Assembly (NCBI GenBank): GCA_002402315.1 | Contig: DHFP01000006.1 | Coordinates: forward strand, 1-5,556 | Reading direction: 5' to 3' | Length of the DNA stretch: 5,556 nucleotides | From: Clostridiales bacterium UBA4821 | GTDB taxonomy: Bacteria > Bacillota > Clostridia > Acetivibrionales > UBA4821 | In this document: one piece after another, positions 1 through 4,721 of the stretch | How the letters are laid out: each line of letters opens with the position of its first letter | How positions within the stretch are numbered: position 1 is the first letter of the stretch | Notes under the pieces: generated by a model | What the model was told of the DNA's origin: nothing | Seen by the model: the letters and a program-made list of their open reading frames with translations, nothing else | Databases searched by the model: none | Made by a program: the position numbers and the translations under genes

Positions 1-7
1 TTTTCAT
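1..7 (-). CDS. Possible start of the next downstream gene, cut by the window edge
   Basis: An ATG lies at 7-5 on the minus strand, followed by one full lysine codon before the sequence ends. It sits one base after the TAG stop of the 152-aa gene, the same stop-N-ATG spacing seen at 3704-3710 and 4077-4083. That repeated arrangement is the only support. Nothing can be said about the product. Confidence 0.35.
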
Positions 8-8
8 A

Positions 9-467
9 CTAGAAGTTTCTTTCTGAGATCTGATTTTTCAGGAAGCCAACAAGATTGTTGTAGGCATTCTGTTTGTCAAGGGCAACCTTGAGCTTCTGTT
101 CCATATACTCTTCCCATTTTGCAATGGCTTCGTTCTTGTCTGTGAACAAAGTTTCGAAGAGTGAAACCTTTCTCCCTGATTCTAACGGAATTTCAATTTC
201 CCCGTTAACCCTTATTGCTTTTCCGTTGTCAATGGAAACAATAGAAGTTACGAAGACTTCCTTGATTGTAGCAAAGCTTGTTACATCAAGGTCATTAATA
301 ACCTTACCTTCAGGTACGCCATCTTCTGCATCTGCTTCTGCAAGCATATAAGATTCAGTAAACATTGAAGGAATCCTGTTCCTTGTTTCCTCTCTTAAGA
401 GTTCTTTGATGTTATTCGTGATAACCGCTTCTGTTGCATCTGCTGAAATAAAACTTTTCTTTGCCAT
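9..467 (-). CDS. 152-aa unknown protein, probably abundant (possible virion protein)
   Basis: I do not recognise this family. The protein starts with a basic, then helical N-terminus (residues 1-30), has an acidic stretch (about 42-50, AEADAEDG), a probable beta-rich middle (60-108, including VFVTSIVSI and NGEIEIPLESG), and a charged C-terminal helix (110-148). There is no signal peptide or membrane segment. The ATG at 467-465 lies 8 nt after the upstream gene's TAA, with no Shine-Dalgarno but an A-rich leader. Base use differs from the 146-aa neighbour: two 60-nt samples give about 38-42% G+C against 28-30%, and C-ending codons such as AAC, TTC and GAC are frequent. This pattern usually marks translational selection, hence the guess of an abundant protein such as a virion component. 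It ends in TAG, and another ATG follows one base later, so TAG acts as a real stop. The gene is well supported; the role is inference. Confidence 0.85.
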   Translation of the reverse strand: MAKKSFISADATEAVITNNIKELLREETRNRIPSMFTESYMLAEADAEDGVPEGKVINDLDVTSFATIKEVFVTSIVSIDNGKAIRVNGEIEIPLESGRKVSLFETLFTDKNEAIAKWEEYMEQKLKVALDKQNAYNNLVGFLKNQISERNF

Positions 468-475
468 GATTTTAG

Positions 476-916
476 TTATTTTTGATTTATACTAAAGGAT
501 TGATTTGTTTTTAGGAATTTCTTTATTAATTTGGATTCGAATTGTATGTTTAATATACTAATCGTTTTAGTTTGGGTGGTGCTTTCATACATCAATACAC
601 TCGTTGAACCAAATAAACTACTTAGTCTATCATAATCCTTTGTTAACAATAACCACATATTAATAAAAATGGGATCCTTACCCCAATAAATTTTTGGTAA
701 TCTTGACATTCTTTTATTCCATATTGATTTATATGGTCTTAATAGAACGGCTTTACCCAAATGACTTTTATATAAGATTATAGTAAATATACTATAAACT
801 TTATAAACATTGTATGTATTCTTTATTCCTCCTACATTCGAATCTTTAATTAATTCACCACCCTTTACTATAGGACTACAATTTGTTAGTAACTCAAAAT
901 AGTAATTTGTTTTCAT
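476..916 (-). CDS. 146-aa unknown protein directly downstream of the noncoding region
   Basis: No family recognised. The protein is basic and rich in Lys, Ser, Ile and Tyr. Residues 38-50 (YKVYSIFTIILYK) and 83-92 (IFINMWLLLT) are hydrophobic but too short for clear membrane helices and look like buried beta strands. A basic aromatic patch (61-80, with SIWNKRMSRLPKIYWGK) could bind nucleic acid; that is speculation. The ATG at 916-914 lies about 15 nt after the T tract that ends the structured noncoding region, so the gene may depend on read-through from it. The TAA is 8 nt before the next ATG, suggesting one transcript with the 152-aa gene. Codon use is AT-rich with T-ending codons, unlike that neighbour. 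The last codons (NQK plus stop) form an A-rich stretch that also occurs at the end of the 161-aa gene. Confidence 0.7.
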   Translation of the reverse strand: MKTNYYFELLTNCSPIVKGGELIKDSNVGGIKNTYNVYKVYSIFTIILYKSHLGKAVLLRPYKSIWNKRMSRLPKIYWGKDPIFINMWLLLTKDYDRLSSLFGSTSVLMYESTTQTKTISILNIQFESKLIKKFLKTNQSFSINQK

Positions 917-930
917 TTAAGTGGTTATTA

Positions 931-1064
931 ATTAAAAAATAAGTAGAGTGATAAACAAACGAGAAATGCAATCTCATCGTCAGACAAGTAAAACACTTTT
1001 CCTTTCTCTCTGTTGCTTTTAGATAGGCATATGCCTACCATAAGGTTTTGTTTGCTCACTCTAC
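931..1064 (-). terminator. Long-stem terminator-like element at the 3' end of the noncoding region
   Basis: Minus-strand bases 1064-1056 (GTAGAGTGA) pair perfectly with 951-943 (TCACTCTAC). A second 6-bp segment inside it pairs 1052-1047 with 959-954. The stem is followed directly by TTATTTTTTAATT (942-930). The loop of about 90 nt carries smaller hairpins, including the palindrome TAGGCATATGCCTA (1037-1024) and AAGT-GTTTT-ACTT. A stem plus T tract only 15 nt before the next ATG suits termination of the noncoding RNA, perhaps partial. The loop is far larger than in an ordinary intrinsic terminator, so the stem may instead be the last domain of the RNA. Confidence 0.5.
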
Positions 1065-1119
1065 AGCTATTGACATAGTAATTAAGTATCAATGTACTAG
1101 CTTACGATAGCAGTAGAGT
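943..1119 (-). promoter_or_regulatory. Three-segment mutually exclusive pairing (attenuator-like)
   Basis: In transcript order, segment A (1119-1107, ACTCTACTGCTAT) can pair with segment B (1070-1058, ATAGCTGTAGAGT) at 12 of 13 positions. Segment B, extended to 1056, can instead pair with segment C (951-943, TCACTCTAC) over 9 bp, and C is followed by a T tract. A and C share the word CTCTAC, so they compete for B. This is the classic antiterminator/terminator layout and lies just ahead of the 146-aa gene. The B:C loop is about 90 nt, so alternative folding or a structural rearrangement of the RNA is as likely as true attenuation. Confidence 0.4.
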
Positions 1120-1340
1120 TTTGTTTTTTCAATAAACATGCATAATTTTAGCTGGCAAATATATTTCTATATTGATCCTTACTCCACCTCCATATTTACT
1201 ACTCCCTTTATATAAAAAATAATTTTAACGACACGCGTATTCTGACTTTCACATCAGCAGCTACTACTAGACGGGCCTCAAACCTCCCTACTTTCACTAC
1301 ATCTACTGTAGATATAGAGCTAACAGTTTTCACACTAGTC

Positions 1341-1369
1341 AGTTCCAGTAAGAAATGATTTACCGAACT
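1341..1369 (-). other. Interrupted 9-bp hairpin
   Basis: On the minus strand AGTTC then GTAA (1369-1365 and 1363-1360) pair with TTAC then GAACT (1351-1348 and 1345-1341), with a small 1x2 internal loop and an 8-nt apical loop. It is one of the stronger local stems inside the candidate large RNA. Confidence 0.5.
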
Positions 1370-1423
1370 TGTTTCGCACTTCTTTATATAAAATGTTTCA
1401 CAAATATATCATTAGTTGCGTTT

Positions 1424-1446
1424 CTGAGTATACCATCTCGACTCAG
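1424..1446 (-). other. Perfect 6-bp hairpin CTGAGT/ACTCAG
   Basis: The arms are 1424-1429 and 1441-1446 with an 11-nt loop. It is part of the series of stems in the candidate large noncoding RNA. Confidence 0.5.
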
Positions 1447-1482
1447 TCCGACTTGTTTAATATTCTTCGATGTCACTTACTG

Positions 1483-1513
1483 TAATATATTCCTATTTTA
1501 CGCCAATATATTA
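1483..1513 (-). other. Perfect 9-bp hairpin TAATATATT/AATATATTA
   Basis: The arms 1483-1491 and 1505-1513 enclose a 13-nt loop that is G-rich on the minus strand (GGCGTAAAATAGG). It is the longest uninterrupted local stem in the region. Each arm is made only of A and T, so chance is less excluded than for the mixed-base stems. Confidence 0.5.
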
Positions 1514-1599
1514 TCTGTGCAGTCTAACATATTTAATCTAAAACATTAAACCTGATAAAACATTATCTTTCAATATTAATTAACTTAGCGACTATCAAA

Positions 1600-1619
1600 T
1601 ACAGTTTCTAGCTACTGTA
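1600..1619 (-). other. Perfect 6-bp hairpin TACAGT/ACTGTA
   Basis: The arms 1600-1605 and 1614-1619 close an 8-nt loop, just downstream in transcript order of the cloverleaf-like domain at 1630-1721. Confidence 0.5.
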
Positions 1620-1629
1620 CTTTTAAGCG

Positions 1630-1721
1630 ATTGGGCTCCTTTGCACTACGGCTGTTAACGGCCTCTCTTGGATACGCGTGGAGGATTTCAACCTCGAAGC
1701 TATTTGATTATAGCACCCAAT
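1630..1721 (-). other. Cloverleaf-like four-helix domain within the noncoding RNA
   Basis: On the minus strand a closing stem ATTGGG (1721-1716) pairs with CCCAAT (1635-1630). It encloses three hairpins in a row: GCTAT-AATCAA-ATAGC (1714-1699), GAGG-TTGAAAT-CCTC (1695-1681) and GGC-CGTTAACA-GCC (1663-1650). The middle loop resembles a tRNA-Phe anticodon loop (TTGAAAT, with GAA in place). It is not a normal tRNA: the D-loop GG and the T-loop TTCRA are absent, the third hairpin does not abut the closing stem, and the domain is about 92 nt long. It is best read as a multi-branch junction that looks like a tRNA, or a decayed one. This is the most G+C-rich part of the noncoding region. Confidence 0.45.
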
Positions 1722-2051
1722 TTACCAATAAGTTTAATATTTTCCAATAATTTTTCGACATCTCACTAGTTATTCCTTTGTTAAGAAGGGTTCAGATCCT
1801 AGCTTTTTTGTTCAACCCAGATTTGGTTACTGGTAGTCGTACCTAAAACTTATTTTTACGTGTAGTTTGGCATATACTTTCGTAATACAAACACGATGCA
1901 TTTGCTTTTGATAAGCTTTGCTCTCATTTCTAGCATAGCAACCTAGTCTGTGACTTAGAGACAATAAATTTTTCATTGGGAATTCCACCCTGTTCGTCAC
2001 TAGTATACTTTATGCAATTAGAAGACACATAGGCAAAGTCTATTGCGTTTA

Positions 2052-2068
2052 GTTAACATTATGTTAAC
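2052..2068 (-). other. Palindromic element with GTTAAC arms
   Basis: The 17-base sequence is a perfect inverted repeat of 8-base arms around one central base. As RNA it would fold as GTTAAC arms around a 5-nt loop. As DNA it could be a dimeric protein binding site. It lies in the 5' third of the noncoding region. Confidence 0.45.
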
Positions 2069-2225
2069 ATCAGCACAGCATGTGGTACACTATCTAAGAG
2101 ATTTGCTGTCCCTTACACCTATAAAATTATTAGTAGTATAGATTATTAAATGTACTGTTCAGTGCGTCAATGTGTGTAACCCGTATTACTTTCTAATGTA
2201 TCATCAATCTCCGGTAGATCTACTC

Positions 2226-2231
2226 ATTATA
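2226..2231 (-). promoter_or_regulatory. Possible -10 box (TATAAT) for the large noncoding RNA
   Basis: A perfect TATAAT on the minus strand would place a transcript start near 2219, just after the end of the 480-aa gene. No convincing -35 hexamer lies at the usual distance, and the Bacteroides-type TTTG / TAnnTTTG pattern is not present. The match is short and the surroundings are AT-rich, so it is only a candidate. If start is at 2219, the 10-bp pairing between the two ends of the RNA (2228-2219 with 947-938) could form only in a longer read-through transcript. Confidence 0.35.
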
Positions 2232-2238
2232 CTAATTA

Positions 2239-2267
2239 TTGACGGCAACTAACGTCTCTACCATCAA
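2239..2267 (-). terminator. Hairpin over the stop codon of the synthetase-like gene
   Basis: Minus-strand TTGATGG (2267-2261) pairs with CCGTCAA (2245-2239), 7 bp including one wobble pair legal only in minus-strand RNA. The TGA stop of the 480-aa gene lies within the 5' arm. No T tract follows (AATAATTAG), so it is not a standard intrinsic terminator. It may be a transcript-end or RNA-protecting structure, or the first element of the noncoding RNA region. Confidence 0.4.
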
Positions 2268-3706
2268 ACAATGAATTCTACATTATATAGAAAATCTTTA
2301 TTTAATAGGCCCAGTCTGTTGTAGTTAGGCACAGAACATGGGACTTGTCCAAAAGTTTTTATTTGTATCGCTTTTGGCAACACAAGTTCATTCATTTTAT
2401 CTACTTGTCCTTTCATAATCTTATTAAAGAACATGTAGTTGATGTTGTTTGCTTCAAGCATCGCTTCGTCTACATCTAATAAAAGATGATAGTTTCCTTT
2501 CCACAATACTAAAGCAGAATCCTTGATAAATGGGAATGAGTTAAAAATTGATTCAATATGTATAGGACATACTCCATTTGTAAAAGCGTGTCCTAGGAAT
2601 TTTGCGTAATCACCATTTATTATAAACAACGAATCACTTATTACATTTAGTAATAAATTATTTGTTCGAAAAGATAACATAACGTTTGATACTCTATCAA
2701 ATGTATTTACATCGTTGTCTTTAGAAAGAATCCTAAAATTCTTTGAGCTTTCCTTTAATGAGATAGAAGCTGTAGAAAGACCAGGTATTATAGATATATG
2801 TCCTGGTTTCTGTGACATACCAGTAGCCATTAAGCTACTAGTTTCGCCATATGTATTAAATACTTTCTTACTTCTAAGTTTTTCTGATACTTCCGCTAAT
2901 ATAGGATCAGTAATTAATCCTAATACAACTATTCTTTTAAATAGTTTAAACCGCTTTAAGAATCTTCTAACTACTATTAACATAATAATTCTCCCTATTA
3001 TCTTGTTAAAGAATAATTTAAAGAATATTTTGTTTTGTAGTGTTAAGGATAGTGTTTCTTTCCAAATTGCTTTGTAATTATTATATGATATGAGGAGCAA
3101 TTGTTCTTTATCATATTCATTTACTATAAATGGTATTTTTGATTGAGACCTAGCTACTAAAGAATATAAGAAGAAATCTTCTGATTCTGCAAGAATAGAA
3201 CATTCTCTTTGATAATGCATTCCATACTTTTGGAAGTTCATCTCAAGATTTGCATACAGTAAAGAAAATAAAGTATTATTAATCATTACCTGATTTCTTT
3301 TTGTATCATATAGTATCATAGTCCAGTTAGGATATTCTTCTTCGTCAAATATTTCTGATTTTATATTATAGTTATCAGGATAAAAATCTAATGTACGAAA
3401 CAATAGAGATTTACTTTCAACATTTTCTATATTATCAGTTATAATGACTCCCTTACTAAAATCTGTAAAAGAAGATGTTATTTCTGCATTAGACATTGTT
3501 GTAGGTATTACAGCAAAATCTAAGCCAAGTATCATTAGCGCTAATCTACATAATACGTGCTCTTTGTCTTCTTTAATAAATATAATAGGAGTTTCATCAT
3601 CTTCAATCTGACGTCCATAATAAGCTACCAGAATAGATAGTTCTTCTTTATCGTCTTCAGATAAAGCTCTTAATATGGTTCTTATTGTAGATTGATAGCT
3701 TACCAT
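2264..3706 (-). CDS. Degenerate acyl-CoA synthetase-like protein (ANL superfamily), probably non-catalytic
   Basis: The 480-aa protein aligns in order with AMP-forming acyl-CoA ligases such as E. coli FadD. Residues 50-95 (RLALMILGLDFAVIPTTMSN and following) match the N-terminal segment ending in a VPLYPT-like turn. Residues 128-155 match the region around the nucleotide-binding loop. Residues 258-290 end in NTYGETSS, matching the YGxTE motif. Residues 302-318 match the G-x-GxPxPxT stretch after it. Residues 364-395 (TNGVCPIHIES) match the hinge and C-domain GxxVxPxEIE. Residues 443-468 match the final lysine motif region. Key parts are gone: the Ser/Thr/Gly-rich loop and its PKG are replaced by DTKRNQ (134-139), the TGD aspartate is not recognisable, and the lysine of the last motif is replaced within PNYNR. 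The family is usually 500-600 aa. From this I infer a fold kept for binding or scaffolding, with no adenylation. A hydrophobic-basic stretch (229-258) could touch membrane. The ATG is one base after the stop of the 123-aa gene, implying coupled translation. Confidence 0.8.
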   Translation of the reverse strand: MVSYQSTIRTILRALSEDDKEELSILVAYYGRQIEDDETPIIFIKEDKEHVLCRLALMILGLDFAVIPTTMSNAEITSSFTDFSKGVIITDNIENVESKSLLFRTLDFYPDNYNIKSEIFDEEEYPNWTMILYDTKRNQVMINNTLFSLLYANLEMNFQKYGMHYQRECSILAESEDFFLYSLVARSQSKIPFIVNEYDKEQLLLISYNNYKAIWKETLSLTLQNKIFFKLFFNKIIGRIIMLIVVRRFLKRFKLFKRIVVLGLITDPILAEVSEKLRSKKVFNTYGETSSLMATGMSQKPGHISIIPGLSTASISLKESSKNFRILSKDNDVNTFDRVSNVMLSFRTNNLLLNVISDSLFIINGDYAKFLGHAFTNGVCPIHIESIFNSFPFIKDSALVLWKGNYHLLLDVDEAMLEANNINYMFFNKIMKGQVDKMNELVLPKAIQIKTFGQVPCSVPNYNRLGLLNKDFLYNVEFIV

Positions 3707-3707
3707 A

Positions 3708-4079
3708 TTACCTAACTTTAGTGAACATTTTACCGCTTAAACTTAACTGATTAACAGAAAAGTCTAACCAGTTGCTATGAATTTTTACAGCAAAATATTT
3801 AGTTTTATCTGTTTTTTCAACAACTGTGTTTACTATTAATTTTAAATTTTCTTCGGTTTCATCTCCCATAAATATATAGAAAAATGAATCTGTTCTTGAG
3901 AATTCACTCATATAATCAATGAGTTTGTGAGCAGTGTCTATGATTCTACGTTGAGCAGAATATACACCAACAACTTCCTCTACGTATTCGAGTGAAAGTG
4001 CCTTGAGCTTGAATAAGGTTTTTACTAAATCCTTATCTAAGTCACTCATTCCTGAGCTAACTACGACTACTTTGTTCAT
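3708..4079 (-). CDS. 123-aa unknown alpha/beta protein
   Basis: Not recognised. The start MNKVVVVSSG followed by a polar helix looks like the first strand and turn of an alpha/beta fold. Further predicted strands are SFFYIFMGD (65-73) and KYFAVKIH (94-101), with helices around 15-30, 45-60 and 76-89. No catalytic motif, signal peptide or membrane segment is visible. It lies between the 161-aa gene (stop TAA, one base, then this ATG) and the synthetase-like gene (TAA, one base, ATG). All three are probably translated in a coupled way and may form one complex or act in one step. The A-rich stretch at the end of the upstream gene (AATCAAAAATAA) stands where a ribosome site would be. Confidence 0.75.
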   Translation of the reverse strand: MNKVVVVSSGMSDLDKDLVKTLFKLKALSLEYVEEVVGVYSAQRRIIDTAHKLIDYMSEFSRTDSFFYIFMGDETEENLKLIVNTVVEKTDKTKYFAVKIHSNWLDFSVNQLSLSGKMFTKVR

Positions 4080-4080
4080 T

Positions 4081-4566
4081 TTATTTTTGATTCATTATTA
4101 CATCGAATAAAGTTTTTGCTTCCTGGGTTTTCTTTATAGGTTTTATATCTTCTAAAACCTTTTCTAATTGACCTCTGTCATTGAGTTCAAGAGAGCCTTC
4201 TTCAATATTAAATAATCCGTTGTTAAATGATTTGAAGAATAATATATATTGTTTATTTGTAGTTGAATCGTACAACTCGATATAACCTCTATATATGTCT
4301 CTAGAAGATAAAGATGATATATCCATATCAAATGAAATTCCTTTCAATAAGGGTTTCATAAGTCTAGATATTGTTTGTTCCATTTCTTCTATAGTTCTTT
4401 TACTTTCATCTTCAACTTCTTTAAAGAATATTGTTGATGGGGGTACAGATTCTAAACGACTATATAAATACTTTACATGTCGTAGTTTATCATTTATCTT
4501 TTTATGACAAGCAATTTGTTCAGACAAGAAAATGATACGCTGGCAGATAGATGCTTTTTTCTCCAT
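4081..4566 (-). CDS. 161-aa unknown protein, helical N-terminus and beta C-terminus
   Basis: Not recognised. Residues 1-70 are strongly helical and charged (with EVEDESKRTIEEMEQTIS at 50-67) and may form a coiled coil. Residues 88-130 look like beta strands (RGYIELYD, KQYILFFKSF, GLFNIEEGSLEL), followed by a charged C-terminal tail. Two cysteines (8 and 20) are not in a metal-binding pattern. It is the first gene of the three-gene block leading into the synthetase-like protein. The ATG at 4566-4564 is 15 nt downstream of a hairpin with a T-rich tail (4594-4573), so expression may be limited by read-through. No Shine-Dalgarno; the leader is TTTATTTAAAAAT. Confidence 0.78.
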   Translation of the reverse strand: MEKKASICQRIIFLSEQIACHKKINDKLRHVKYLYSRLESVPPSTIFFKEVEDESKRTIEEMEQTISRLMKPLLKGISFDMDISSLSSRDIYRGYIELYDSTTNKQYILFFKSFNNGLFNIEEGSLELNDRGQLEKVLEDIKPIKKTQEAKTLFDVIMNQK

Positions 4567-4572
4567 ATTTTT

Positions 4573-4595
4573 AAATAAAAGAGGCGTGACGCCTA
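4573..4595 (-). terminator. Hairpin and T-rich tail before the 161-aa gene
   Basis: On the minus strand AGGCG-TCA-CGCCT (4594-4582) is a perfect 5-bp stem with a 3-nt loop, followed by CTTTTATTT. It could be a weak intrinsic terminator for the transcript covering the upstream gap, or a 5'-leader hairpin of the 161-aa gene. It can alternatively pair with 4708-4695 (see the small RNA entry). Confidence 0.5.
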
Positions 4596-4709
4596 TCTTA
4601 CGATATTAGCCCAATTACATAAATAATATTTCAGTTTAAATAGAAAAGGATGAACTAAATAAACCAAGTTATTAAATATGTTAATTAGATTTTTTAAGCG
4701 TCACACCTA
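4573..4709 (-). ncRNA. Candidate small structured RNA or leader (about 135 nt)
   Basis: The gap between two genes begins (minus strand) with AGGTGTGACGCTTA (4708-4695) and ends with TAGGCGTCACGCCT (4595-4582). These pair over 14 positions with two wobble pairs, both legal only on the minus strand. Each end can also fold alone as a 5-bp hairpin. Inside are ATTAA-CATAT-TTAAT (4685-4671) and an ATATTA/TAATAT stem (4633-4628 with 4613-4608). A TATAAT box at 4721-4716 would start transcription at about 4709, exactly at the first arm, and CTTTTATTT follows the last arm. This looks like a self-contained RNA with start, closing stem and end. Alternatives are a regulatory leader or a binding site formed by inverted DNA repeats. 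Confidence 0.45.
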
Positions 4710-4715
4710 TATATT

Positions 4716-4721
4716 ATTATA
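4716..4721 (-). promoter_or_regulatory. Possible -10 box (TATAAT) for the small RNA/three-gene operon
   Basis: A perfect TATAAT on the minus strand overlaps the stop codon of the upstream gene. Seven bases later the arm AGGTGTGACG begins. No -35 hexamer is convincing. The local sequence is nearly pure A/T, which raises the chance of a random match; the placement at the start of the structured segment is the main support. Confidence 0.3.

Larger units (their letters stand above)
932..2224 (-). ncRNA. Candidate large ornate noncoding RNA, about 1.29 kb
   Basis: No reading frame of note exists on either strand, and allowing TAG or TGA read-through does not open one in the frames I checked by eye. 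G+C in hand-counted lines is about 27-52%, against 23-27% in the adjacent 480-aa gene; true spacer in an AT-rich genome would normally be poorer. Perfect stems (plus-strand coordinates) include 1483-1491/1505-1513 (9 bp), 943-951/1056-1064 (9 bp), 1424-1429/1441-1446, 1532-1537/1545-1550, 1600-1605/1614-1619, 2075-2080/2104-2109 (6 bp each), 1788-1792/1814-1818 (5 bp), and 2052-2068 (palindromic). A TAC-GAAA-GTA hairpin supplies a GNRA tetraloop. The wobble pairs in 1962-1978 and in the end-to-end pairing 2228-2219/947-938 work only in minus-strand RNA. A TATAAT box lies at the 5' end and a T tract at the 3' end. GOLLD and ROOL are known phage RNAs of this style; I cannot assign it to them. 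It could also be two or more adjacent RNAs. Confidence 0.65.

Noticed and set aside
73..351. 92-aa plus-strand open frame
   Set aside because: It is antisense to the well-supported 152-aa gene and Ser/Leu-rich as expected for a shadow frame.
1355..1549. 64-aa plus-strand open frame
   Set aside because: It lies inside the stem-rich noncoding region, opposite to all genes, with unremarkable composition and stems crossing it. No start context or neighbours support it.
1740..1815. Possible plus-strand tRNA from the T-arm-like GGGTTCAGATCCT at 1788-1800
   Set aside because: The T stem has only about three pairs, no D-arm consensus or acceptor pairing is found, and the same bases form the perfect GGGTT/AACCC stem with 1814-1818.
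2113..2121. TATAGGTGT shared by minus-strand 2121-2113 and the first arm of the small RNA near 4711
   Set aside because: A 9-base match in AT-rich DNA is expected by chance and the surrounding sequence does not match.
917..2263. A gene hidden by recoded TAG or TGA stops
   Set aside because: The minus-strand frames I checked by eye in part of the region still contain TAA, or need both TAG and TGA to be read through, and TAG behaves as a stop elsewhere in the window.
917..2263. Group I or group II intron
   Set aside because: The flanking genes are separate and complete, no intron-encoded protein is present, and I see no domain V-like hairpin or recognisable intron core.
917..2263. CRISPR array or tandem repeats
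   Set aside because: The inverted repeats differ from each other in sequence and spacing; there is no regularly repeated unit with spacers.
2715..3077. 120-aa plus-strand open frame
   Set aside because: It is antisense to the synthetase-like gene, whose minus-strand product aligns with a known superfamily.
4295..4507. 70-aa plus-strand open frame
   Set aside because: It is antisense to the 161-aa gene of the coupled operon; no independent support.
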